NCBI GenBank assembly: GCA_026003335.1
Contig: BPHB01000001.1
Location: forward strand, 1,262,591-1,326,590
Length of the DNA: 64,000 bases
Direction: 5' to 3'
Origin: Chitinophagales bacterium
GTDB lineage: Bacteria; Bacteroidota; Bacteroidia; Chitinophagales; CAIOSU01
A model generated the notes under the pieces. That model made no database searches. It had not been told where the DNA came from and saw only the letters and a program-made list of their open reading frames with translations. This document shows positions 36,358 to 44,816 of this stretch, in pieces. The translations under genes and the position numbers were made by a program. Positions within the stretch are counted from its first letter, which is position 1, and every line of letters starts with the position of its first letter.

Positions 36358-36454
36358 GATCTCAGACGTTTAGTTAGGAAAAATATCAGCTTGTGCCGAC
36401 AATTCAGGTTCCTATACGTATAGAAAATTGTTTTGTTCAAAATCAAGTAGCCCT

Positions 36455-37591
36455 CTATTTCAGACCGACAACCTTCATAGCTGATTCCCAGAGTAAATCT
36501 GCAGTTTTCTGCCAGCTGAAGGCCTGCTTCCGGATGTTTCCTTTTTCAATCAAAAGGTTTCGGAGTGCCGGCTGACGATATATCTTCCCCATGGCATCGC
36601 TTATGGCAACAATAGAAGCGGGGTCAACCAGCAGGGCGGCATCTGCAGCCACCTCCGGCATGGAGCTCACATTGGAGGTAATAACAGCCGTGCCACAATG
36701 CATCGCCTCAACGATAGGAAGTCCAAATCCTTCAAACAGGGATACATATACCAGTGCAAGAGATCCGCTCAGCAGTGCGCTCAGATCAGATGACGAAAGA
36801 TGACCTGTAAACACAACATCATTGCGGAATTGCATTGCATTATAAACCTCCAGAGCTTCCCGAAACTTCCATGCTTTTCGGCCGGCAATAACCAGCTTCA
36901 CCTCTCCTTCATTGCGCTGCCTGAAGCGGTCAAACGCCCTGAATACATTGGCCAGATTTTTTCTGGGTTGTATAGCGCCCGCATAAATGAAATAGTCGCC
37001 CTGAATGCCATATTTGTTTTTTACAGACTCAACCTCTGCCGGTGTTGCGGGCCGAAAAACATCCCTTGAACCGTTATACACCACATCAATTTTCTGCGGA
37101 TCTACTCCATAAGTTTTGCTGATGTCTTTCTTTGAAAACTGAGAAACGGTGGCAATCCTATCTGCATACCTGGCAAAGCGCGGTGAATAATAACGCAGAT
37201 ATTGTCTGGTTAAAAAACCTACATGCCCGTCAAAATGCTCAAAAGCTATATCGTGTATTACAAGCAGAGTCTTCACCTGCGCATTTAGTGAGAGGTATCC
37301 GTCAGGGGATATAAACAAATCAGGCCTGATTTGTTTCATCACAGCAGGAATTGACCGTTCAAACCACCAGTACCAAAGCACCGGATGTCTTGCCTGTGGA
37401 GGAAGAAGGATAGGGGTAATGTTATCAGAGAAAATGAATGATTGCGGGAAAGGGCGGTCAAAGAAAAAAAAGAACTGATGTGCGGGATGCTGCAGAGTAA
37501 TGCGCTTCATGGTTTCATGGGTAAACCACCCTATCCCTTCCAGCTTTCCTTCAATTAAAAAGCGCGTATTAACGGCAATTCTCAAAGGCAA
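36455..37591 (-). CDS. GT4-family glycosyltransferase
   Basis: A 378-residue GT-B fold enzyme. The N terminus L-R-I-A-V-N-T-R-F with G-I-G-W-F-T is the usual acceptor-side start, and the donor site shows S-L-F-E-G-F-G-L-P-I-V-E-A-M-H-C-G (about 276-292) with the two glutamates of retaining GT4 enzymes. There is no ATG in frame near the start: TTG at 37591 or, more likely by comparison with the family, TTG at 37585 is used. It probably adds mannose- or glucose-type sugars to a surface glycan. A good divergent promoter stands upstream. Confidence 0.87.
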   Translation of the reverse strand: MPLRIAVNTRFLIEGKLEGIGWFTHETMKRITLQHPAHQFFFFFDRPFPQSFIFSDNITPILLPPQARHPVLWYWWFERSIPAVMKQIRPDLFISPDGYLSLNAQVKTLLVIHDIAFEHFDGHVGFLTRQYLRYYSPRFARYADRIATVSQFSKKDISKTYGVDPQKIDVVYNGSRDVFRPATPAEVESVKNKYGIQGDYFIYAGAIQPRKNLANVFRAFDRFRQRNEGEVKLVIAGRKAWKFREALEVYNAMQFRNDVVFTGHLSSSDLSALLSGSLALVYVSLFEGFGLPIVEAMHCGTAVITSNVSSMPEVAADAALLVDPASIVAISDAMGKIYRQPALRNLLIEKGNIRKQAFSWQKTADLLWESAMKVVGLK

Positions 37592-37611
37592 TAAGTTTTA
37601 TTCCGGCTTTG

Positions 37612-37642
37612 CAAAGATTGCTGATTCCTAGCCTCCTGGCAA
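37612..37642 (-). promoter_or_regulatory. promoter of the GT4 gene
   Basis: On the minus strand TTG (37640-37642), 20 bases, then AATCTTTG (37612-37619), one mismatch from TAnnTTTG. It gives a short leader before the TTG start codon and is divergent from the met operon promoter. Confidence 0.6.
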
Positions 37643-37727
37643 CGTTGGTTGCGGCCGTATCTCTCCATATATAAATCCGGTTGTCAGCGAAGGTTGAAAA
37701 AAATGATTAAAGCTTTTACTGCTTCGC

Positions 37728-37759
37728 TTGGAAATATAAATACTTTACCTGTATATTTG
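37728..37759 (+). promoter_or_regulatory. promoter of the SAM riboswitch/met operon
   Basis: TTG (37728-37730), 21 bases, then TATATTTG (37752-37759), a perfect TAnnTTTG. Transcription would start near 37766, about 20 bases before the riboswitch P1 stem. This is the best promoter match in the window. Confidence 0.75.
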
Positions 37760-37784
37760 CGCCCGGTTCTTTACAAACATGCTG

Positions 37785-37894
37785 CTTATCCAGAAAGGTG
37801 GAGGGAAAGGCCCTTCGAAACCTTAGCAACCGGTTTCGGTTAGTTCCGAAGCTATGGTGCTAATTCCTGTCCGACATATTCGGATAAAGATAAG
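37785..37894 (+). ncRNA. SAM-I (S-box) riboswitch
   Basis: P1 is formed by CTTATC (37785-37790) and GATAAG (37889-37894). Between them are the class landmarks: AAAGGTGGAGGGAAAGGCCC with the kink-turn GGTGG/GAGGGA, the core G-A-A-A-C-C-T-T-A-G-C-A-A-C-C, a P3 hairpin (GGTTTCGG/CCGAAGC), then A-T-G-G-T-G-C-T-A-A-T-T-C-C-T-G, and a P4 hairpin TCCGA/TTCGGA. It binds S-adenosylmethionine. It lies 162 bases before a cystathionine gamma-synthase-like gene, a standard target. Confidence 0.94.
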
Positions 37895-37930
37895 TTAGTG
37901 AGAATGTCAGTGAAGCCTCGGGCTGCAATG

Positions 37931-37964
37931 CAATCTCTTCTGACTTATCGGGGGAGATTTTTTT
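37931..37964 (+). terminator. riboswitch-controlled rho-independent terminator
   Basis: AATCTCTTC (37932-37940) pairs with GGGGAGATT (37951-37959), 9 pairs with two G-U, around a 10-base loop; seven T follow (37958-37964). The segment CTGACTTATC (37940-37949) can instead pair with GATAAGTTAG (37889-37898), which holds the 3' strand of P1. SAM binding would keep P1 closed and let the terminator form. Confidence 0.82.
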
Positions 37965-38056
37965 GTTTAAAGACCTTCCGGTGTGCTGCCGGCTTGGGGC
38001 TTAAAGCAAACCGTTCCCGATACCTTCCTTCATAAGCAGTACATAACCTAAAAACC

Positions 38057-39235
38057 ATGAAGGAAGAAACACAGATTTTGCAGTCCATAGCAGTTGATCC
38101 ACACACCGGAGCAGTATCAACGCCTATTTATCAGACCGCCACCTTTGTACATGAACAGCCCGGAGTGACGAAAGGCTTTGACTACTCCCGCACCAATAAT
38201 CCCACACGCCAGGTTCTTGAAAAATTACTTGCCACACTAGAAGGGGGCTATGCAGGATTTGCCTTTTCCAGCGGTGTAGCTGCCATTGATGCAGTTGTGA
38301 AACTGCTGAAGGCGGGCGATGAAATTGTAGCTGTGGATGATATCTATGGCGGCACTTTCCGCCTTTTTGAGAAAATATACAGCCGCTTCGGCATTCAGGT
38401 GCGTTATACCGATACCACCTGCCTGGAGAACGTACAGGATGCATTCACCGACAAAACCAGGATGGTGTGGCTGGAAACCCCCACCAATCCCAACCTGCGT
38501 ATCTCCGACATTCAGGCTATCGCACGCCTGGCCCATCAACGGCAAGCTTTACTGACAGTAGATAATACTTTTGCCTCCCCCGTGGTGCAAAAGCCGCTGC
38601 ATTGGGGCGCAGATATCGTAGTGCACAGCGCAACAAAATATCTTGCAGGCCACTGTGACGTCATTGCCGGAGCTGTAATAGTGAAAAGCCCGGAGCTGGC
38701 CGATGAAATAAAATTTATCCAGAATGCCAGTGGAGCTATCCTGGGCCCCTTTGACTCCTGGCTAACTATACGGGGTATTGAGACCCTCGCCCTGCGTCTG
38801 GAACGCAGCAGCACCAACGCACTCCGGATCGCACATTTTCTGGAAAATCATCCCGCTGTAGAACAGGTCAACTATCCCGGCCTGCCATCTCATCCGCAGC
38901 ATGAGCTGGCAGCACGACAACAACGCCTGTTCGGGGGAGTTATCTCATTCACACTGAAAAGCCAAAAGAAGGATGAAGCAACTCGTTTTGTTTCTTCCAC
39001 TACCCTGTTTAATCTGACCGATAGCATAGGAGGGGTAAAAAGCTCAATCAGTCATCCGGTTTCCATGTCACACAAAGCGATGGATCCTGAGGCCCGGAAA
39101 AAAGCCGGCATCACCGATACCCTTATCCGTATCTCTGTAGGCATTGAATATGCAGATGATCTCATTGAGGACCTGGAACGCTCCCTCAACAAACTCCGCC
39201 ATATATCAAAAACACAGCAACTTATTACTCCATGA
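38057..39235 (+). CDS. cystathionine gamma-synthase-like PLP enzyme
   Basis: A 392-residue Cys/Met-metabolism PLP enzyme. The PLP lysine is K194 in H-S-A-T-K-Y-L-A-G-H, and S-S-G-V-A-A-I-D-A (71-79) and E-T-P-T-N-P (140-145) are family motifs. Gamma-synthase, beta-lyase and O-acetylhomoserine sulfhydrylase cannot be separated by eye; the length and Y-S-R-T-N-N-P-T-R (43-51) favour gamma-synthase or lyase (metB/metC). The SAM-I riboswitch and hom downstream (ATGA overlap) put it in methionine synthesis. Confidence 0.85.
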   Translation: MKEETQILQSIAVDPHTGAVSTPIYQTATFVHEQPGVTKGFDYSRTNNPTRQVLEKLLATLEGGYAGFAFSSGVAAIDAVVKLLKAGDEIVAVDDIYGGTFRLFEKIYSRFGIQVRYTDTTCLENVQDAFTDKTRMVWLETPTNPNLRISDIQAIARLAHQRQALLTVDNTFASPVVQKPLHWGADIVVHSATKYLAGHCDVIAGAVIVKSPELADEIKFIQNASGAILGPFDSWLTIRGIETLALRLERSSTNALRIAHFLENHPAVEQVNYPGLPSHPQHELAARQQRLFGGVISFTLKSQKKDEATRFVSSTTLFNLTDSIGGVKSSISHPVSMSHKAMDPEARKKAGITDTLIRISVGIEYADDLIEDLERSLNKLRHISKTQQLITP

Positions 39236-40413
39236 AACGCAACCATATTCAATTAGGCATTTTCGGCTTTGGAGTAGTAGGCCAGGGGCTTTATCGTGTA
39301 CTCAACCAAACCCGAGGCATCCGGGCCACCATCAAAAAGATAGGTATTAAGCATCCGGAAAAAGAAAGACCTATTGATTCCGGTTTTTTCACTACACGGA
39401 AAGATGAAATACTTGACGACCCCGATATCCACGTCATCGTTGAGCTGATTAACGATGCGGATGCCGCATATGAAATAGTCACCGAAGCCATGAAACGCGG
39501 CAAAGGAGTAGTTTCTGCCAGCAAAAAAATGATTGCCCGGCATCTGCCCGAACTGTTTGAACTGCAGAACTTTTATCGGGTACCTTTCCTTTACGAAGCA
39601 GCAGTATGCGCAAGCATTCCCATCATCCGCAATTTGGAAGAATACTATGATAATGATCTGCTCAAATCTGTGGAAGGCATTATTAACGGCTCAACCAACT
39701 ACATTCTGACCCGCCTGCATGAAGGCAATAAAAGCTATCAGGACGCACTGCGGGAAGCCCAGGAAAATGGATTTGCAGAGTCTGACCCTTCCTCGGATGT
39801 AGAAGGCTACGATGCAAAGTATAAATTGTGTATCATCCTGCTGCATGCCTTTGGCCTCTTCGTCCGTGAGGAGGATATTTTTAATTATGGCATCACCCAT
39901 ATCAATGATTTTGACATTCGGTTTGCAAAACAAAGGGGGTGGAAAATAAAACTCATTGCAGCTTGCCGGCAGGAAGGGGAAAAAGTTTCTGCCTTTATTC
40001 TGCCTAAATTCATTACTCCCGGAAGTCGTCTTACAGATATTGATGAAGAATACAATGGACTGATCGTGGAAAGCGCTTTTTCCGAAAACCAGGTCTTCAT
40101 AGGTAAAGGTGCAGGGGGAAATCCCACTGGATCAGCCGTATTATCCGATATTTCAGCTTTGACCTACGATTATCGGTATGAATACAAAAAATTTCATCAG
40201 CTCAACGGCCTCTCACTGACCGATGAAGTGCCCCTTGAAATATACGTAAGGTACAACGATCCGGATATCATAAACGGATTCCGGTTTTCAGCTATCCGGG
40301 AGCGTTATGAGTCAGAGACATTCAGATATTTTATCGGTACCACCACACTGCGGGACTTAAGACGTGCCCCCTGGCTTCATGAAAAGGATGTCAGCATAAT
40401 TTTAATGCATTGA
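39232..40413 (+). CDS. hom: homoserine dehydrogenase
   Basis: A 393-residue NAD(P)-dependent enzyme that makes homoserine, the branch point to methionine and threonine. The Rossmann motif is G-I-F-G-F-G-V-V-G-Q-G (9-19), and the catalytic region shows Y-E-A-A-V-C-A-S-I-P (about 121-130), I-N-G-S-T-N-Y-I-L-T (about 150-159) and a D-P-S-S-D-V-E-G-Y-D-A-K segment. There is no long C-terminal ACT domain. It overlaps the upstream gene by ATGA, so it is under the same riboswitch. No threonine genes are near, so the supply is for methionine. Confidence 0.92.
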   Translation: MKRNHIQLGIFGFGVVGQGLYRVLNQTRGIRATIKKIGIKHPEKERPIDSGFFTTRKDEILDDPDIHVIVELINDADAAYEIVTEAMKRGKGVVSASKKMIARHLPELFELQNFYRVPFLYEAAVCASIPIIRNLEEYYDNDLLKSVEGIINGSTNYILTRLHEGNKSYQDALREAQENGFAESDPSSDVEGYDAKYKLCIILLHAFGLFVREEDIFNYGITHINDFDIRFAKQRGWKIKLIAACRQEGEKVSAFILPKFITPGSRLTDIDEEYNGLIVESAFSENQVFIGKGAGGNPTGSAVLSDISALTYDYRYEYKKFHQLNGLSLTDEVPLEIYVRYNDPDIINGFRFSAIRERYESETFRYFIGTTTLRDLRRAPWLHEKDVSIILMH

Positions 40414-40540
40414 CCATTCCGTTTCTGGCAAACAGTAACTTCCTTTTTGCAAAAGGGGTAAACTTTACTTTGAAAATAGCAGACAAAGTCCCCTGAATAG
40501 CTAAAAAAAATTTTAACACAACAAAGTACTCCAAATCGTA

Positions 40541-41983
40541 CTATTGCACGACCAGTTTACGGTTGATAACCTTTGAGCCGTCCTTCCAGATTGCCCTGGC
40601 AATATATATTCCCGGTACAATACCCTGCAGATCCACATGCAGAGTTGTTTGCTCCATAAGATACCGGCCTATAATTCTTCCTGACAAGTCAGACAGCGAG
40701 AGTATAGCTCCCGGCTTATCTGTATAAACAAAAAGACTTCCGGAAGACGGATTAGGATAGATCTTTATTTGTAAACTTTCTTCATTCCGGGCAACACCCG
40801 TGCAGGCATCTTTGAAAGAAAGCAGATAGTTGGTAGCACCAATCAAGGCAAAAGAAATGCAGCCCACGTGTGTATAGTTACCCAGATCAAGTTTTTCTAC
40901 CTGGGTAGCGCCCCGAGTCGTCCACGCATCATAAGCTCTTTCGGCATTCAGATAAGTGACCTGCTCATCACCGCGGCAATAAAACAATTTCACGGGCGCC
41001 TGAGGTGTCCAATCCAGCAGATGACTTTCAGCCAGCACCACCCGCAGAGGGTGCATCGTGTCATTTTTGAATGCATCCACTAAGCTATCCAACAGCATCC
41101 GCTTGGGTACAGAGTCACACAAATTATTTATGTTTCCGATTTCAATGTTTTTGTTGTAAAAAAGCGGGGGCAGCAAAGTATCATAAGGCGATTTAAATAC
41201 TTTGGTAATATCCGGGAAGCTCTGCTGTATCAAAGGGTAAGCTGCATGATAACCCAACAAAAGATAAGGCAGATAAGCAGGCGCTGCATAGGAAGAATCC
41301 GACAACATCACATCTACCATTGTTTTCTTGAAGTCATAAGCCCCTGACATGGGAGCTGATGCCGTTACCACGAACTCAGAAGAATAACTTTCTTCAATAA
41401 GCTTATGTGTGGCCACTGTAACAAAACCTCCCTGTGAATAACCGGTCAGGAACAATTGGCCGTTGAGTAGAATCCCAAGAGTGTCAGCCAGCTGCCGGGC
41501 TGCCCGGAGAAGGTTAACTGCAGAGTGCCCCTGATGGAAAGCACTAATATAGGGATGAATGATAACCGAAGAATCTGAATCGCCCAAGCCCAGATAATCG
41601 GGTAAAGCTGCCACTAAACCCTGTGAGGCCATTAGGATTCCAATGTTGGCTTCCCTACTGTTATAGGAAGGCACATTAGTCCGGTTGGTTGTCGTGCCAT
41701 GAAAGTAGCTGCCCATAGGTGCAGGACAAGTGATATTCTTCGGAACCATCACTGCACCTGAAGCCCTCACCAGAGAATCCGGGTGACGATAGGGAGTCAT
41801 ATAAATCACCTTATAGAAATCAATCGGGTATTCTGGTGCAATCAACACCCCTATTCCCAGAGCAGTCAGCAAGCTATCCAGTTGCTGAACGGTATAGCTT
41901 TGCATAAGGGAATAAGAAACCAATTGCCCTTTGGCAGAAGTAAAGGAACACAGAATAAGCAATAAATAACCACACTTTTTCAT
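40541..41983 (-). CDS. secreted alpha/beta-hydrolase (lipase-like) with T9SS type A sorting domain
   Basis: A 480-residue exported protein (signal peptide about 1-20). The hydrolase part has the nucleophile elbow G-Y-S-Q-G-G (181-186, S183), D-Y-L-G-L-G-D-S (129-136), an acidic F-Y-C-R-G-D-E-Q and a His in N-Y-T-H-V-G. It resembles secretory lipases acting on esters. The C-terminal 80 residues, from I-Y-P-N-P-S-S-G-S-L, are a type A Por secretion domain, which sends the protein across the outer membrane by T9SS. The ATG at 41983 is chosen over a TTG three codons earlier. Confidence 0.85.
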   Translation of the reverse strand: MKKCGYLLLILCSFTSAKGQLVSYSLMQSYTVQQLDSLLTALGIGVLIAPEYPIDFYKVIYMTPYRHPDSLVRASGAVMVPKNITCPAPMGSYFHGTTTNRTNVPSYNSREANIGILMASQGLVAALPDYLGLGDSDSSVIIHPYISAFHQGHSAVNLLRAARQLADTLGILLNGQLFLTGYSQGGFVTVATHKLIEESYSSEFVVTASAPMSGAYDFKKTMVDVMLSDSSYAAPAYLPYLLLGYHAAYPLIQQSFPDITKVFKSPYDTLLPPLFYNKNIEIGNINNLCDSVPKRMLLDSLVDAFKNDTMHPLRVVLAESHLLDWTPQAPVKLFYCRGDEQVTYLNAERAYDAWTTRGATQVEKLDLGNYTHVGCISFALIGATNYLLSFKDACTGVARNEESLQIKIYPNPSSGSLFVYTDKPGAILSLSDLSGRIIGRYLMEQTTLHVDLQGIVPGIYIARAIWKDGSKVINRKLVVQ

Positions 41984-42025
41984 AGGCAGCAAATTGACGA
42001 ATTATTAAAACAAAATCATGTGCCC

Positions 42026-44635
42026 TCATTGCTCTAACACGGAGAAACGCCTGTTGAGCACCAAACCTCCGGATATAATTTCAGCCACGTAAATACCATA
42101 TCCTGTAGTCGGCAGGTTTATGAGGTGGCGAGTAAAGCCATCAAAGCTACCGGAAAAAATCAATCGCCCCAAAACGGTGTAAACATTTATCCGGATTTTT
42201 CCGGCTATTCCAGCCTCCAGAAGCAACATCCGCCTGAGCGGATCAATATGTAGGCGTATGGCTTCATCATCATTATTTAATTTATTCAAAGCTACATAGA
42301 CCTTTAACTCAATCGTATCAACGCATGCTCCATTACTCACCACCACCTTAACCACACCCGGCCCATCACTTCCCCAACGCACATAAATCAAACCTGAGCC
42401 TTGGCCCTGCAAAATCTCTCCGTTTTCAATTATCCAGTGATAAGAATAGCCCGGCAAATAATAAATAGAATAAGCTCTTTCCGAGCTGTCTCCAGCTTGC
42501 GATGTGCCAGCAATTTCGCCAACCAGTGCACTTAAATCACAAGACTGAGGCCCCTCCACACGCAGGGAAGTATCAGCGGTGCAGCCCTGTCCATCGGTAA
42601 CTGTTACCGAATAAATACCCGTAAAAATTCCTGTAATATCTTGAGAAGTCGCACCTGTTGACCATGTAAACGCATAAGGAGGTGAGCCTCCATGTATGGT
42701 AAGAGTTATGCTTCCGTCACTGGCTCCCGGTGCACTTACATTTACAATTGCAGCCTGGATAATGAGCTCATCGGGTTGTGTAATGGTTTCTGATGCGGCA
42801 ACCGTGCACCCGTTCAAGTCACTCACTGTGACTGTGTAGTGTCCTGCGGGCAAGCCGGATGCCCAATCAGTTTCTTGTCCCGATGACCAGGAAAACTGAT
42901 AACCCGGAACTCCTCCTCCTGCTATTGCGTGTAAGGCGCCATCTGACAATCCATGGCAACTCACCGGTATTAAGCTGTCAATAATTACGGTTAGCAAAGC
43001 GGGCTGGGCTATCTGCACCTGAGTGCTGATTATACAACCGTTGTCATCTGTAACGGTTACGGTGTACGTTCCTGCGCTTAATCCGCTGGCCTCAGCGGCT
43101 GTATCCCCGTTTGTCCATTGGTAATGATAAGGTGGAGTTCCTCCCATGGTCAGAAGCCGGGCAAATCCATTGCTCTCCCCAAAGCATCTTACAGCGGTAA
43201 TGGAATCCACAGTTGCAAGCAGTTGCTGAGGTTGGGTGATTTGCACTGATGCTGTACTGGTGCATTGTAAATTATCTGTAACCGTTACAGAATGTATCCC
43301 GGGTGCAAGACTGTCGGCCACAGCATCGCTATCGCCATTTGACCAGCTATAAGAATACGGTGGAGCACCTCCGTTGACTATAACAGTGGCACTGCCATCA
43401 TTTAAACCAAAACAAGATATCTGGGAAAGGAACCCAAAACTGATTGTGCCCGGCAAGGGTGAGCCAATCACAACGCTCAGTTGTGCTGTACACCCTGAGG
43501 CATCCTGCACCGTGACGGTATATGAACCCGAGACAAGTCCCGTATTCGTTGAGTCAGTAACTCCATTTGACCATACATAGGAATAAGGAGGTGTGCCACC
43601 GGAAGCGGTAACTGCCGCACTGCCATCGCTGGCTACGCATGAAGAAATATCAGATTTGGTAATCAGCAAAAGTGATATCGGTGATGTCTGATTAATTGTC
43701 GCTGTAATAGAATCGCGGCATCCGTTCATATCCATGACGGTTATCTGATAGATGCCTGCGCTCAGGTTTGCTGCCGTTGTGCCTGTATCCCCGGAAGACC
43801 ATTGAAAGAAATAGTTTCCCGTTCCACCGGTGGCAGCTACTTCCGCACTGCCGTCATTACCCAGACAGGAAGAGACATCGGAAATGCTCACGAGGGTGAT
43901 ATCCAGCTCAGAGGGCTCCTGCACAACCACGCTGGCAGTGTCGGTACATCCCGCTGAATCTGTCACGATGACTGAATACATTCCGGCAGTAAGATCATTT
44001 ATCACAGCACCACTGTCACCATGTGACCAAATAAATGTGTAGGGAGGGGTGCCATCGGAAACTGACACCGATATGCTTCCATCTGATGCAGCATGACAGG
44101 TTACATCGCTAACCGAAAAGGACACCACAATGTCGGGGCAGGGAGGACAAACATGCAGGATATTACCGGATAACCCGCCTCCCAGCAGGGTGAGCAGCGC
44201 ACCAAGTTCACCAGACACAGGGAAGGGCGCCAGGCTTGTGAAGAGGGTAACGTAAATCAGTACCGGATAGGGGCCTACACTATCGGTGGTATTGCCGTAT
44301 ATGACGATGCTACCCTGTTCCCCACCAAAAAGTTGACTGGGGGGATTGCCCGCGGGCACCTGGGCACTCCAGTTTATTCCATTGGGAAGCCCCACGATGC
44401 TATCTACACGTACCCAGATGATGGTAATGCCGCTGATGGTATCCGGTATTTTTACATAAACTGTTTCGGCATAAAATGAACCATCATTAACAATACACGG
44501 GATAGAGTCAAGACTTGGATAAATACCATATTGACCAGGCGGAAAAGGCTGGGCATTGGCAGAAGAGTACCGTAGCAAAAGCAAAACAAGCACGATAGCG
44601 CTGAATTGGGTCTTAAATGTCACGTGAAATTTCAT
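42026..44635 (-). CDS. SprB-repeat surface protein with T9SS sorting domain
   Basis: An 869-residue exported protein (signal peptide 1-28, ending A-N-A-Q). Residues 30-165 are a non-repeat head. Residues 170-694 hold seven SprB-type repeats of about 75 residues with the pattern D-G-S ... G-G-x-P-P-Y-x-Y-x-W-S-x-G ... L-x-A-G-x-Y-x-V-T-V-x-D-x-x-G-C. After a further beta domain, the last 70 residues (I-D-P-L-R-R-M-L-L-L ... L-N-R-R-F-S-V) form a type A-like sorting domain. SprB repeats are known from adhesins of gliding bacteria; here attachment or scaffold function is inferred. Confidence 0.88.
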   Translation of the reverse strand: MKFHVTFKTQFSAIVLVLLLLRYSSANAQPFPPGQYGIYPSLDSIPCIVNDGSFYAETVYVKIPDTISGITIIWVRVDSIVGLPNGINWSAQVPAGNPPSQLFGGEQGSIVIYGNTTDSVGPYPVLIYVTLFTSLAPFPVSGELGALLTLLGGGLSGNILHVCPPCPDIVVSFSVSDVTCHAASDGSISVSVSDGTPPYTFIWSHGDSGAVINDLTAGMYSVIVTDSAGCTDTASVVVQEPSELDITLVSISDVSSCLGNDGSAEVAATGGTGNYFFQWSSGDTGTTAANLSAGIYQITVMDMNGCRDSITATINQTSPISLLLITKSDISSCVASDGSAAVTASGGTPPYSYVWSNGVTDSTNTGLVSGSYTVTVQDASGCTAQLSVVIGSPLPGTISFGFLSQISCFGLNDGSATVIVNGGAPPYSYSWSNGDSDAVADSLAPGIHSVTVTDNLQCTSTASVQITQPQQLLATVDSITAVRCFGESNGFARLLTMGGTPPYHYQWTNGDTAAEASGLSAGTYTVTVTDDNGCIISTQVQIAQPALLTVIIDSLIPVSCHGLSDGALHAIAGGGVPGYQFSWSSGQETDWASGLPAGHYTVTVSDLNGCTVAASETITQPDELIIQAAIVNVSAPGASDGSITLTIHGGSPPYAFTWSTGATSQDITGIFTGIYSVTVTDGQGCTADTSLRVEGPQSCDLSALVGEIAGTSQAGDSSERAYSIYYLPGYSYHWIIENGEILQGQGSGLIYVRWGSDGPGVVKVVVSNGACVDTIELKVYVALNKLNNDDEAIRLHIDPLRRMLLLEAGIAGKIRINVYTVLGRLIFSGSFDGFTRHLINLPTTGYGIYVAEIISGGLVLNRRFSVLEQ
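42554..44128 (-). repeat. seven tandem SprB repeats (protein level)
   Basis: Seven units of about 75 codons, best seen by their centres G-T-P-P-Y-T-F-I-W-S, G-T-G-N-Y-F-F-Q-W-S, G-T-P-P-Y-S-Y-V-W-S, G-A-P-P-Y-S-Y-S-W-S, G-T-P-P-Y-H-Y-Q-W-T, G-V-P-G-Y-Q-F-S-W-S and G-S-P-P-Y-A-F-T-W-S. Units differ enough that recent DNA-level expansion is unlikely. Confidence 0.85.
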
Positions 44636-44709
44636 TTTTTAGAAAAGAGCTCCTCTACCTTATACAGCCATGCGTCTGCGGAACTTTCACCTCTGTAAGT
44701 CTCACCAAG

Positions 44710-44743
44710 GCAAGATAATAAATTCTGCTCACCTTAATATCAA
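44710..44743 (-). promoter_or_regulatory. weak candidate promoter of the SprB-repeat gene
   Basis: On the minus strand TTG (44741-44743), 23 bases, then TATCTTGC (44710-44717), which lacks one T of TAnnTTTG. It would give a leader of about 70 bases. Confidence 0.3.
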
Positions 44744-44780
44744 TCAGGGAATGCATCCTCTGGTAAAGAGCAAGGAGCCA

Positions 44781-44811
44781 TGATAAAAGGACAGCGGAAA
44801 ATAAGCTGTCC
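44781..44811 (-). terminator. rho-independent terminator after the PorP/SprF gene
   Basis: On the minus strand GGACAGC (44805-44811) and GCTGTCC (44789-44795) form a perfect 7-bp stem with a 9-base loop, followed by TTTTATCA. It starts 6 bases after the stop codon and separates this gene from the SprB-repeat gene. Confidence 0.8.
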
Positions 44812-44816
44812 GCCTG

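Noticed and set aside
40455-40493. Hairpin-like pairing GGGG/CCCC and ACTTTG/CAAAGT between hom and the lipase-like gene
   Set aside because: The two helices are split by an 8-base one-sided bulge and there is no T tract on either strand. Not a convincing terminator.
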